64,000 nt of DNA from JAEXOD01 sp964652025. GTDB lineage: Bacteria > Bacteroidota > Ignavibacteria > Ignavibacteriales > Melioribacteraceae. Below are positions 43,592 to 52,557 of this stretch, one piece after another. Both the position numbers and the translations under genes were made by a program. Each line of letters opens with the position of its first letter. Position 1 is the stretch's first letter. The stretch is from positions 1-64,000 of the forward strand of contig CAZYZX010000006.1 of NCBI GenBank assembly GCA_964652025.1, written 5' to 3'. The notes under the pieces were generated by a model, which saw nothing but the letters and a program-made list of their open reading frames with translations, did no database searches and had not been told where the DNA came from.

Positions 43592-45439
43592 ATGACAGAA
43601 AAAAAAGAAAGAAGTCCTTGGTGGTGGGTCCCTTCGTTGTATTATGCGGAAGGAATACCTTATGTTGTAGTAATGACAGTATCTGTAATTATGTATAAAA
43701 GATTGGGCTTATCTAATACAGATATAGCGCTTTATACTAGTTGGTTATATTTGCCATGGGTAATAAAACCCTTGTGGTCTCCTATTGTAGATTTATTAAA
43801 AACTAAAAGGTTTTGGATAATAACAATGCAATTAGTGGTTGGTGCAGGATTAGCAGGTGTTGCATTAACTATACCAACTAGTGCATTTTTTCAATATACA
43901 TTAGCTTTTTTCTGGTTGATTGCTTTTAGCTCTGCCACACATGACATTGCAGCAGATGGATTTTACATGTTAGGGCTTACAGAAAACCAACAAGCATTTT
44001 TTGTTGGTATAAGAAGTACCTTTTACCGATTTGCAATGATTACAGGACAGGGTTTACTAATTATTTTAGCCGGCTATTTTGAAGTTAGTACAGGATTACC
44101 ATCAGAAAAAATTACATTTATTAGCAAGCCAAATGCTAAAATAGAGCAATCTATAGTGTTAGATTCTGTTACAGTTAAACCGCTTGATGGTGAATTAAGG
44201 ATTATTTCCTCTCAAATATCTGTTCAAGTGCCAATAAATAAAATTTCTAAAGAAGAATTTGATTCAATTAAAACAGAAGTATTAAAGCATAATACAAAAT
44301 ATGGTTTCTATGAATTAGAACAAGCAAGTGTTGCAGCTGCAAAAGATGATGGTGTTTGGAAAAACTATTTTGTTAAACCATTAGAGCATTTTATAAAAAA
44401 ATATTTTGGACCAACTAAAAAAATAGTTGTTGATAAAAAATATACAGGAAATTATGGAATAATTTATTTTCATTTGTCTAAAAAGCCGGATACAAAAGAA
44501 GATATTGTTGTTAATTTTACCCGTGCTGGCGGTGATAAGAGTATAGAATTAATAGAAGGGACAAGATTTGTATTCAATCAAAATAATTGGGATAAGCCTG
44601 CATTTGCGCTAATTCAATTAGACCCAAAATTAACTTACGAAACTGAAGCCAGCTTTGAATTTAGCAGTGGTAATATAAAATTAGCTTGGATTATTACATT
44701 TTCGGTTTTAGCAATAATGTTTATTTTGTTCTTCATTTATCATAATTTTGTTTTACCATATCCAAAATCTGATGTGCCTGCAAAACGAACCGATGATGGT
44801 GTATTAAAAGAATTTTTTAGGACATTTGCTTTGTTCTTTAAAAAGCCAAATATAGGGTTTATACTTACATTTTTGTTAATCTATAGATTGGGTGAATCTC
44901 AAATAGTAAAGCTTGCTTCACCATTTTTATTAGATACAAGAGAAGCTGGTGGCTTAGGATTAACAACCGGTCATGTTGGAATTATTTATGGAACATTTGG
45001 TATTTTAGCACTAACATTAGGTGGTTTAATAGGTGGTATAGTTGCTTCTAAAAAAGGATTAAAATACTGGATTTGGCCGATGGCTTTAGTAATGAATGTA
45101 CCTCATATAGCATATGTTTATTTAGCTTATGCAATGCCAGATAACTTTTTTATAATTTCCTTATGTGTAACAATTGAACAATTTGGTTATGGATTTGGTT
45201 TTACAGCATACATGCTTTATATGATATATATTAGTGATGGCGAGCATAAAACAGCGCATTATGCAATTACAACTGGCTTTATGGCTCTTGGTATGATGCT
45301 GCCGGGGATGATTAGCGGTTGGTTACAGGAGTTGATTGGTTATCAGCATTTCTTTTTATGGGTTCTATTATGCTCAATTCCTTCGATTGTTATAGTTAAA
45401 TGGATTAAAGTTAAACCGGAATTTGGTAAAAAACAGTAA
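43592..45439 (+). CDS. AmpG-like MFS permease for muropeptides, with a large inserted domain
   Basis: ATG 43592 is preferred because the AGGG SD is too close to the alternative ATG at 43583. The 615-residue inner-membrane protein starts with WWWVPSLYYAEGIPY, a hallmark of the AmpG/PAT family that imports GlcNAc-anhydroMurNAc (peptides). After about five helices, a soluble segment of roughly 200 residues (about 165-365) is inserted; it is rich in beta-strand-like and Lys/Asp residues and lies on the periplasmic side by hydrophobicity count. The remaining helices follow. The start of the next gene overlaps the stop by 1 nt. The context of sugar kinase and GH3 enzyme supports cell-wall recycling. 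Confidence 0.78.
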   Translation: MTEKKERSPWWWVPSLYYAEGIPYVVVMTVSVIMYKRLGLSNTDIALYTSWLYLPWVIKPLWSPIVDLLKTKRFWIITMQLVVGAGLAGVALTIPTSAFFQYTLAFFWLIAFSSATHDIAADGFYMLGLTENQQAFFVGIRSTFYRFAMITGQGLLIILAGYFEVSTGLPSEKITFISKPNAKIEQSIVLDSVTVKPLDGELRIISSQISVQVPINKISKEEFDSIKTEVLKHNTKYGFYELEQASVAAAKDDGVWKNYFVKPLEHFIKKYFGPTKKIVVDKKYTGNYGIIYFHLSKKPDTKEDIVVNFTRAGGDKSIELIEGTRFVFNQNNWDKPAFALIQLDPKLTYETEASFEFSSGNIKLAWIITFSVLAIMFILFFIYHNFVLPYPKSDVPAKRTDDGVLKEFFRTFALFFKKPNIGFILTFLLIYRLGESQIVKLASPFLLDTREAGGLGLTTGHVGIIYGTFGILALTLGGLIGGIVASKKGLKYWIWPMALVMNVPHIAYVYLAYAMPDNFFIISLCVTIEQFGYGFGFTAYMLYMIYISDGEHKTAHYAITTGFMALGMMLPGMISGWLQELIGYQHFFLWVLLCSIPSIVIVKWIKVKPEFGKKQ

Positions 45440-48312
45440 TGTATAAAAGTGTTTTAGTTTTATTTTTGTTATTAATATTTTTTTCATTTGATGGATTTAA
45501 TCGAAATATGTATAAAAAAGGTATATCATATCCCAGTGTATTTAATTTAACCAGTAGTGATAAAGCATGGATTGAAGCTACTTTAAACGAAATGAGCTTA
45601 GAAGAGAAATGTGCACAAATGATTTTTCCCGATGCTAATAGCAAAATGTTTAAGGCTGATACATCGGGAAGAGCAAAACTTGAGTATCTTGTAAAAGAAT
45701 TAAAAGTTGGCGGAATAGTATTTTTTGAAGGAGATATTTACTCTCAAGCAGCTTTAACTAATTACTTGCAATTATTGGCAGATATACCTTTGTTAATAGC
45801 ATCAGATTTTGAGCGTGGTTTAGGGATGAGATTAAAAGATGCAGTAGAATATCCATATAATATGGCAATAGCTGCAACAAGAGAACCACGCTTTGCATAT
45901 TTAATGGGTTACTATACAGCAATAGAAGGAAGAGGAATTGGTGTTCATCAAAATTATGCTCCTGTAGTAGATATTAATCACGATTATCGTAATCCGATTG
46001 TAAATATTCGTGCATATTCTGATAACACAGAGCTAATATCTGTTTTTACAGATTCCTTTATTAAAGGAACTAAAGATGGAAATATGTTAACAACAGCAAA
46101 GCACTTTCCGGGTCATGGTGCAACATCATTAGATAGCCATAGGGAAATACCAAAAATTGAATTAACAAAAGAGCAGTTTGAAAAAGAGGATTTAGTGCCA
46201 TTTAAAACTGCTATACGGGATGGCGTTTCTTCTATTATGGTTGGTCATTTAGGTGTTCCAGCATATGAAAGTAATCCAAAATTACCTGCTTCTATATCTA
46301 AAAATGTTATTTCTAAACTATTAATTAAAAAATTAGGATTTGGTGGGCTTGTAGTAAGCGATGCTTTGAATATGCACGCAATTACAAAAAACTATGATAC
46401 AAAAACAGCTACAATTTTATGTGTAGAAGCGGGCACAGACATTTTAATTTATCCTGATGATCCTGTCCTTGCTGTTAATTCCCTTATTGAAGCAGTTAAA
46501 GAGGGAAAATTTCCTATATCAAGAATTGAAAACAGTGTTAGAAAAATATTAGCTGCTAAAAGGAGTTTAAAGTTAGATGAAAATCGATTTATTAATCTTA
46601 ATAAAATTGATTCAATAGTATCACAAAAAGAACCAAGAAGACTTGCTGAAGAGATTGCAAAAAAATCTATTACTTTGGTTAAAGATGATAAAAATATTGT
46701 TCCATTAGATTTATCTAAATATAAAAATGTTGTTTGTATAACTTTAAGTGATAGAAAAGCCGAAATGACAGATAAAAACTTATCAACATTTGAAAAAATG
46801 GTAAATGATGAGTTTAAGGAAATAAAATTAGAAAGGCTTTCTAGAAAAAGTAAAGATAAGGATTATAATGATGTTTTTAAAGTTGCCCAGAAAGCAGATT
46901 ATATAATTTTACCAACATTTGTAAATGTTAGGTCTTTTCAAGGAACAGTAGATATTGATAAAAGACATCAAGAATTTATAAATAAATTGATTGGCTTAAA
47001 TAAGCCAATGGTAGTTTTAAGTTTTGGTAATCCGTATATAATTAATAAATTTGCTAGTGTACCAGCTTATATGACTTCTTACGGTGCTGTTTACTTTTCT
47101 CAAAAAGCAATGTTTGATGCCTTATTTGGTAGAGCAATTATTAATGGAAAGCTTCCTATAACCATTCCTGGAACTGATTATAAATTTGGTGATGGGTTAG
47201 TTAGATATCCAAAAGAGTTACAAGCACCAGAAAATGGAGTAGACAAAAACTATAACTTTAAGGAAGTAGACTCGTTAATGAATTGGGCAATTAAGGATAG
47301 TGTTTTTCCTGGTGCCGTTTTAGTAGTTGGTCATAAAGGTAAAATTATTTATGAAAAAAGTTTTGGTAATTTTACTTACGATAAAAGCAGTCCCAAAATA
47401 ACAGATTCAACAATATTCGATTTAGCTTCTTTAACAAAAGTTGTTGTAACTACTCCTATAGCAATGCAGCTTGTAAAGCAGGGATTAATAAATTTAGAAG
47501 ACCCAGTAAATAAATATATACCAACTTTTAAGGGGAACGGTAAAGAAAAAATATTGATTAAAAATTTATTATTGCACAATGCTGGATTACCATCTTATAT
47601 TGATTTTTATAAAAAATGTAAAACAAAGGACGAGGCATATGGTTTAATTGATAAAGCAGAATTAGACTATGAACCTGGTAAAAAAACAGTTTATAGTGAT
47701 TTAAGCATGATTATTATGCAACGAATTATAGAAAAAGTGACAGGAACAACTTTAGATAAATATTACAAACAAAATTTAATAGAGCCACTTGGAATGAATA
47801 ACACAATGTTTAATCCAAGTAAAAAGCTACAACAAAATATTCCTCCAACAGAAATAGACAAAACTTATAGAAAAAAGACAGTGCAAGGCGAAGTTCACGA
47901 TGAAAATGCTTACTTTTTAGGTGGAGTATCGGGTCATGCGGGATTATTTTCTAATGGGCATGATTTAGCTATTTATGTGCAAATGTTATTAAATGACGGT
48001 AAGTTTAATAATAAACAGATATTAGATGCTAAAATAATAGATGATTGGACAAATAGGGAGTTTACTCAATCTGAAAGAGGATATGGTTGGGACGTTAAAT
48101 ATGGCAGTAAACCATCGTGCGGTGTTAAATTTTCTAATAAATCTTTTGGTCATACGGGTTTTACTGGTACAAGTATTTGGGTAGATAAAGAAAGAGAGCT
48201 TTTTGTAATATTATTATCTAATAGAACATATCCAACCAGAGATAACAATAAACATATTAGGTTTAGACCATTAATACATACTGCTATTATAGATGCAATT
48301 GAAAGCAAGTAA
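45439..48312 (+). CDS. GH3 beta-N-acetylhexosaminidase (NagZ-like) fused to a serine beta-lactamase-fold domain
   Basis: A 957-residue exported protein with a signal or anchor segment near 4-20. Residues about 40-390 are a GH3 domain with the NagZ motif KHFPGHG (221-227), DSHREIP, and nucleophile D308 (VVSDALNMHAI). Residues about 400-600 resemble the GH3 C-terminal alpha/beta domain. Residues about 610-955 are a penicillin-binding/class C beta-lactamase-like domain with S664-L-T-K667, Y752-S-D754 and H905-T-G. The fusion should cut GlcNAc from murein fragments and act on a peptide or ester bond. This fused layout is known in Bacteroidota. It overlaps the permease gene by 1 nt. Its stop is 2 nt from a converging gene with no terminator between. 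Confidence 0.87.
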   Translation: MYKSVLVLFLLLIFFSFDGFNRNMYKKGISYPSVFNLTSSDKAWIEATLNEMSLEEKCAQMIFPDANSKMFKADTSGRAKLEYLVKELKVGGIVFFEGDIYSQAALTNYLQLLADIPLLIASDFERGLGMRLKDAVEYPYNMAIAATREPRFAYLMGYYTAIEGRGIGVHQNYAPVVDINHDYRNPIVNIRAYSDNTELISVFTDSFIKGTKDGNMLTTAKHFPGHGATSLDSHREIPKIELTKEQFEKEDLVPFKTAIRDGVSSIMVGHLGVPAYESNPKLPASISKNVISKLLIKKLGFGGLVVSDALNMHAITKNYDTKTATILCVEAGTDILIYPDDPVLAVNSLIEAVKEGKFPISRIENSVRKILAAKRSLKLDENRFINLNKIDSIVSQKEPRRLAEEIAKKSITLVKDDKNIVPLDLSKYKNVVCITLSDRKAEMTDKNLSTFEKMVNDEFKEIKLERLSRKSKDKDYNDVFKVAQKADYIILPTFVNVRSFQGTVDIDKRHQEFINKLIGLNKPMVVLSFGNPYIINKFASVPAYMTSYGAVYFSQKAMFDALFGRAIINGKLPITIPGTDYKFGDGLVRYPKELQAPENGVDKNYNFKEVDSLMNWAIKDSVFPGAVLVVGHKGKIIYEKSFGNFTYDKSSPKITDSTIFDLASLTKVVVTTPIAMQLVKQGLINLEDPVNKYIPTFKGNGKEKILIKNLLLHNAGLPSYIDFYKKCKTKDEAYGLIDKAELDYEPGKKTVYSDLSMIIMQRIIEKVTGTTLDKYYKQNLIEPLGMNNTMFNPSKKLQQNIPPTEIDKTYRKKTVQGEVHDENAYFLGGVSGHAGLFSNGHDLAIYVQMLLNDGKFNNKQILDAKIIDDWTNREFTQSERGYGWDVKYGSKPSCGVKFSNKSFGHTGFTGTSIWVDKERELFVILLSNRTYPTRDNNKHIRFRPLIHTAIIDAIESK

Positions 48313-48314
48313 AA

Positions 48315-49667
48315 CTAAATTTCTTTTTTAGTTTTTAAGCGTTCTATTTTACTTATTAAAGTAGTTCTAGGTATATCTAAAAGTTTTGCAGCGGCAGAAA
48401 TACTGTTGTTGCATTTATTTAAAGCCCAATTAATAATTTCCTCTTCTTTAGCAGTCATAAACTCTTCATAAGTTGGGTAATCTTCTTTAAGATTAACTTG
48501 GGTTGTTATATTTGATATATTAAGATTAAGATTTTCTAAAGTGATGCTACCTGTATAAGAAAGTGCAATGATTCTTTGAACAATGTTCTCTAATTCTCTA
48601 ACGTTTCCTTCCCAGTTATGTTCCATTAAACCTTTATAAATTTCGGGTGTTAAAAGTTTAATTTTATCTAATGCATTATATTTTATAAAAAAGTGTTCAA
48701 TCAGCTCGGGTATATCTTCTTTTCTTTCTCTTAATGGTGGTAAAATAATGGGTATAATATTTAATCTATAATATAAATCTTTTCGGAATAAATTTTCTTC
48801 AACTTTTTTTCTTAAATCCACTTTAGTAGCAGCAATAATTCTAACATCAATATTAATAGGTTCGTTGCTGCCAATTCTATTAATCTGTTTTTCTTGTAGC
48901 ACGCGTAATAATTTTACTTGCATAGATAAAGGGAAATCATCTATATCATCAATAAAAACGGTTCCTTTGTTAGCTGTTTCAAATAGCCCAATTTTTCTGC
49001 TAATTGCACCCGTAAAAGCACCTTTTTCGTAACCAAATAGCTCACTTTCTAAAAGGGACTCTGGAATAGAAGAGCAACTAATAGCAATAAATTTATTTTT
49101 ACTACGCTCGCCCCAATTATGAATAGCCCGCGCAACAACTTCTTTACCGGTACCGCTTTCCCCTTGAATTAAAACCGTGCTATCGGTTAAAGATAATTGT
49201 TTTATTATTTCAATAAGTCTTTGCATTACTTGGCTACTACCAACAATGGTTTTATTTTCTAAAATATTCAATCGTTTTTTTAATATTTCATTTTCTTCAA
49301 TTACATTTTGCATTTCTCTAATGTTGCGCAAAATAGAAAGGAGTTTTTCCGGAGAAAATGGTTTAGTTAAGTAGTCGTATGCGCCAGATTTTAACGCTTT
49401 AACAGCAGTTTCTACAGTTGCAAATGCTGTTATTAAAATAACCTTACACTCTGGGTTGTTTTTAATAATTTTATCTAAAATTTCCAAGCCACTAATTTTA
49501 GGTAGTCGTAAATCTGTAATAACGATTGCAGGATTTAACGAATAGTATAGCTCTAATCCTTTTTCTCCATCTTCAGCGGCGTAAACTTCAAAATTTTCCT
49601 TAGATAAAATATTAGTTAAGGATACACGCGAAATTTTTTCGTCTTCAATTATTAATAGTTTCATCAT
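48315..49667 (-). CDS. sigma-54-dependent response regulator (NtrC family)
   Basis: A 450-residue transcription activator. The receiver (1-120) has phospho-acceptor D52 (VITDLRLPKISG) and Lys in LTKPFSPEKLL. The AAA+ domain (about 140-380) has Walker A GESGTGKE, the sigma-54 contact loop GAFTGA, and Walker B-type TVFIDDID. A Fis-type helix-turn-helix closes the protein (SAAAKLLDIPRTTLISKIERL region). It should oligomerise after phosphorylation and open sigma-54 promoters. The gene overlaps the upstream histidine kinase by 23 nt, so they are a pair. Confidence 0.92.
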   Translation of the reverse strand: MMKLLIIEDEKISRVSLTNILSKENFEVYAAEDGEKGLELYYSLNPAIVITDLRLPKISGLEILDKIIKNNPECKVILITAFATVETAVKALKSGAYDYLTKPFSPEKLLSILRNIREMQNVIEENEILKKRLNILENKTIVGSSQVMQRLIEIIKQLSLTDSTVLIQGESGTGKEVVARAIHNWGERSKNKFIAISCSSIPESLLESELFGYEKGAFTGAISRKIGLFETANKGTVFIDDIDDFPLSMQVKLLRVLQEKQINRIGSNEPINIDVRIIAATKVDLRKKVEENLFRKDLYYRLNIIPIILPPLRERKEDIPELIEHFFIKYNALDKIKLLTPEIYKGLMEHNWEGNVRELENIVQRIIALSYTGSITLENLNLNISNITTQVNLKEDYPTYEEFMTAKEEEIINWALNKCNNSISAAAKLLDIPRTTLISKIERLKTKKEI

Positions 49668-51114
49668 AGCTAATTGGTAAAAATACTATAAAAGTTGTTC
49701 CCTTATTTACTGTGCTACTAACTGTAATTTTCCCTTTGTGGGATTGAATTATACTTTGGCAAACTGAAAGCCCAAGTCCTGTTCCAGTCCCTAAGTCTTT
49801 AGTAGTATAAAAAGGTTCAAAAATTTTAGATAATTTATCTTTTTCTATTCCACATCCTGTATCAGAAATTTCCAAGCAAACATTTTCATCTAAAACGTAA
49901 GTATCTATTTTAATTTTGCCGTTATCAGAAATTGCATCTGCAGCATTAAGAAGTAGGTTCATAACCACTTCTTGAAATAAGTGGTATTCTATTTTAGTTT
50001 TAGGCAAGTTTGGAAATAGATTAAGCTCTATTTGAATATTTTTAGATTTAAGTCTATAATCAAAAAGAGCACAAACTTTTTCTATAGCGTAATTAATGTT
50101 AATTATGCTATCTGTTATAGGTTGTTGCCTGGCAAAACCAAGCAGTTTATTAACAACATTTTCTATATTGTCAATTCCTTCGCTAATTAAATCTAAGTAT
50201 TCTAAAAATAGTGCTTTATTATCTGGTTCTTGTTTTATTGCATATAAACAGCTTTTAATACCATTTAAAGGGTTATTAACTTGATGAGCAACACCCGATG
50301 CTAACCTACCAATAGAAGCAAGTTTTTCTGCTTGATATATTTGTTGATTAGCGTCTTCTAACTTTTTTAAGGATAAATTTAATCTTTTTTGCATTTCATC
50401 AAATTTTTTGTATAAAATTCCTATTTCATCGGTACTATCTGTATTTTCAATTTCTTGAAAATTAGAATAATCTACATTTTCTATTAATGTTACAAAATTT
50501 TCCAATCTATAAGTTATTTTTTTTACAAAAAAGTTTAGCAAGTAAATAACAACTCCACTAACTAAAATTGTTGCAATAAGTAAAGAGAAAAATAATATTG
50601 TCAATTCATCAATAACTGGTTTGGCAGAAAAACCAACTTTTAAATAACCCCAAGAGTGATTTATGCTTTTTATATTAGTATTAGTTTCTATTATCCAATT
50701 AAATTTATTTGATTTAAATATCTTTATAAAATCGTTTTCTGGTTTAAATTTAATAATTGATATTTGGGGGTCTGAACTAATTTTGTTGTTCAATAAATAT
50801 CTATTAGCAATAACTACACCTTCTTCATCATAAATTGTAACATATTTAACGCCATCAATATTTTTAATAAAATTATCTAAGTAGCTTTGTAAAATGTTTT
50901 CTTTAACAAAAACAGAGTTTGATTCAAAAATCATGGCATCGGTTAAAGTAACTACAAAAGTAGAAGAAATAGCTTTAGCCGTTTTTACTTCCTTTTGAAT
51001 AATTACTTCTCGAAATTGCAATAATAATAATACGGAAATAAGTAACATTAAGAATATTATTAATATTCCGACGTAAACAGTAATTTTAGTTTTTAAACTA
51101 TTTTTAAAAATCAT
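49645..51114 (-). CDS. sensor histidine kinase paired with the sigma-54 regulator
   Basis: A 489-residue inner-membrane kinase: TM1 about 11-33, a periplasmic sensor region about 35-170, TM2 about 172-195, HAMP to about 245, a coiled linker, then HisKA with H277 (GVAHQVNNPLNGIK), and HATPase_c with N-box NLLLNAADAISD, G1 DTGCGIEKD and G2 GTGTGLGLSVC. The HQVNNPLNG H-box is typical of NtrB/AtoS-type partners of sigma-54 activators. It overlaps the regulator gene and starts 1 nt after the PhnD-like gene. It should transduce a periplasmic signal, perhaps via that binding protein. Confidence 0.92.
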   Translation of the reverse strand: MIFKNSLKTKITVYVGILIIFLMLLISVLLLLQFREVIIQKEVKTAKAISSTFVVTLTDAMIFESNSVFVKENILQSYLDNFIKNIDGVKYVTIYDEEGVVIANRYLLNNKISSDPQISIIKFKPENDFIKIFKSNKFNWIIETNTNIKSINHSWGYLKVGFSAKPVIDELTILFFSLLIATILVSGVVIYLLNFFVKKITYRLENFVTLIENVDYSNFQEIENTDSTDEIGILYKKFDEMQKRLNLSLKKLEDANQQIYQAEKLASIGRLASGVAHQVNNPLNGIKSCLYAIKQEPDNKALFLEYLDLISEGIDNIENVVNKLLGFARQQPITDSIININYAIEKVCALFDYRLKSKNIQIELNLFPNLPKTKIEYHLFQEVVMNLLLNAADAISDNGKIKIDTYVLDENVCLEISDTGCGIEKDKLSKIFEPFYTTKDLGTGTGLGLSVCQSIIQSHKGKITVSSTVNKGTTFIVFLPISYDETINN

Positions 51115-51115
51115 C

Positions 51116-52027
51116 TTAATTTTTTAATAAATCTTTAATAATATTATAGTCTTTATCATCTGCTTTAGTAAAGCCAAAAACAAATTCGTTATCCCAACTT
51201 TCTGTTATAGTTTTCCTTTCTGGGTTATTTTTGTTAATTTTAAGTAATGCATCTATTAGTTGATTTATAGCCGAGCTATTATTATAGCTTAATGCAATAA
51301 TTGGTGAAGTTGGTATTGGGTCTGAATAAGCAATAATACGAACATTATTTTTAATAAGGTTTTTTAATAAATATTCCCTTGTTACGCCAAAATTATAATA
51401 ACCTAAAACCACTTGATTAATTACGCTTTGGTGATGAGGAAAATATTTTATTTCTTTAAGGTCATTTATATTAATATTATTTTTCTTTAAAAACATTTTA
51501 GTAAACCAATTAGAAGAATATGATTCTTTAGCAGGAAGAGCAACGGTTTTACCTTTTAATTCTGAAAAGTTGTTAATAACTAAACTATCAACAGAAAAAA
51601 GAACAGAACGAGAAAAAGGCATAAAGTTTTCGTTTAACGGTTTTAATATAGGTTTAATATCATATTTTTCTTTAGCTTCTACATAAACAAAAGAACCTAC
51701 AAAAGCTGCTTCAACTTCTTTATTTAATAGCATATCTATAACTTGGTTATAGTTTTCGCTTATTTTAAGTTGAAAAGTAAAATCTGTATTATTAGATAAA
51801 TAATCTAATATTGGTTGGTAACCCCTATAAATTACGTTTGGTGGGTAGCGAGAGATAACGCCAACATATACAATTTTTTTACTATTTGACGATGTGGTAT
51901 CATTATTATTATTTTTAAAATAAATAGTCCTTTCTATATTAACGGTATAGTTAAAAAAAACGAAAGTAAAAAAAACAGCTGCAAAAAAGCCAAATATAGT
52001 GTATTTAAGAAATTTTTTGTAATTCAT
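51116..52027 (-). CDS. PhnD/SsuA-type periplasmic binding protein, likely sensory
   Basis: A 303-residue exported or membrane-anchored protein (hydrophobic segment about 8-28). The body matches phosphate/phosphonate-binding PhnD-like proteins: IVYVGVISRYPP at the start of domain 1, AAFVGSFVYVEA, LKGKTVALPAKESYSSNWF and GVTREYLL. No ABC transporter permease or ATPase is adjacent; instead a histidine kinase and sigma-54 regulator follow with gaps of 1 nt and an overlap. A role as the ligand sensor for the kinase is inferred; the ligand cannot be told. Confidence 0.8.
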   Translation of the reverse strand: MNYKKFLKYTIFGFFAAVFFTFVFFNYTVNIERTIYFKNNNNDTTSSNSKKIVYVGVISRYPPNVIYRGYQPILDYLSNNTDFTFQLKISENYNQVIDMLLNKEVEAAFVGSFVYVEAKEKYDIKPILKPLNENFMPFSRSVLFSVDSLVINNFSELKGKTVALPAKESYSSNWFTKMFLKKNNININDLKEIKYFPHHQSVINQVVLGYYNFGVTREYLLKNLIKNNVRIIAYSDPIPTSPIIALSYNNSSAINQLIDALLKINKNNPERKTITESWDNEFVFGFTKADDKDYNIIKDLLKN

Positions 52028-52107
52028 TATAAACTAAAATTATTATTACTTAAATTACTAATAAATTAAATTTAATCAAATAACAAATTATACTATCATA
52101 TTGGCTA

Positions 52108-52127
52108 AATGCAAGTTATTTGCAATT
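52108..52127. promoter_or_regulatory. 20-bp palindrome, candidate Zur operator
   Basis: AATGCAAGTTATTTGCAATT is a near-perfect palindrome with core TGCAA-N5-TTGCA. It overlaps the TTTG -33 box of the zur promoter. Fur-family repressors bind such 7-1-7 palindromes, so autoregulation and metal-dependent control of the znu operon are likely. Confidence 0.6.
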
Positions 52128-52149
52128 AGAAAAATTTTTATTATATTTG
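52119..52149 (+). promoter_or_regulatory. Bacteroidota-type promoter of the zur-znu operon
   Basis: TTTG (52119-52122), a 19-nt spacer and TATATTTG (52142-52149) match the TTTG-N19-TAnnTTTG consensus of Bacteroidota exactly. The expected start of transcription, about four bases past the -7 box, coincides with the ATG at 52153, so the mRNA may be leaderless. Confidence 0.5.
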
Positions 52150-52152
52150 AAC

Positions 52153-52557
52153 ATGGAAAAATTTTTAAATAAACTAAAAAAATCTGGTTACAAGATTACA
52201 GAGAATAGAAAGGCTGTAATAGACTTTTTACTAAAAACAAAAAAGCCCGTATCTTTAAAAGAGATTAGTAAAGGTACGAATAATATGGATTTTACAAGTA
52301 TTTTTAGGATTATTAATCTATTTATTGAACTAAAAATAGTTAGAAAGGTTTATTTAGGTGAAAAGTCCTTAAGATATGAATTAGAAGAACAAGAATTAGA
52401 GCATCACCACTATATTAAATGCACAAAATGTGGATTAATACAAAAAATTAATTATTGTTTAGTAGAAAAAATAGAGAAAGAAACAAATTATAAAATATTA
52501 GAACACAACACGGAGTTTTTTGGTATATGTCCAGAATGTTTATTAAAAGAAAGCTAA
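52153..52557 (+). CDS. zur: Fur-family zinc-responsive repressor
   Basis: ATG 52153 gives 134 residues beginning MEKFLNKLKKSGYKIT; the earlier TTG at 52120 lies inside the palindrome and promoter and is unlikely. The N-terminal winged helix (about 1-75) ends in FTSIFRIINLFIEL, the recognition-helix region. The dimer domain has LEHHHYIKCTKCG and CPECL, with His and two CxxC metal sites. The znuA start lies 31 nt inside its end, so it is translationally coupled to the zinc ABC transporter, which supports Zur rather than Fur or PerR. No SD is visible. Confidence 0.82.
   Translation: MEKFLNKLKKSGYKITENRKAVIDFLLKTKKPVSLKEISKGTNNMDFTSIFRIINLFIELKIVRKVYLGEKSLRYELEEQELEHHHYIKCTKCGLIQKINYCLVEKIEKETNYKILEHNTEFFGICPECLLKES

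Noticed and set aside
52120..52152. Earlier TTG start for zur
   Set aside because: It would place the coding start inside the palindrome and the -33 box, and adds a non-family N-terminus.
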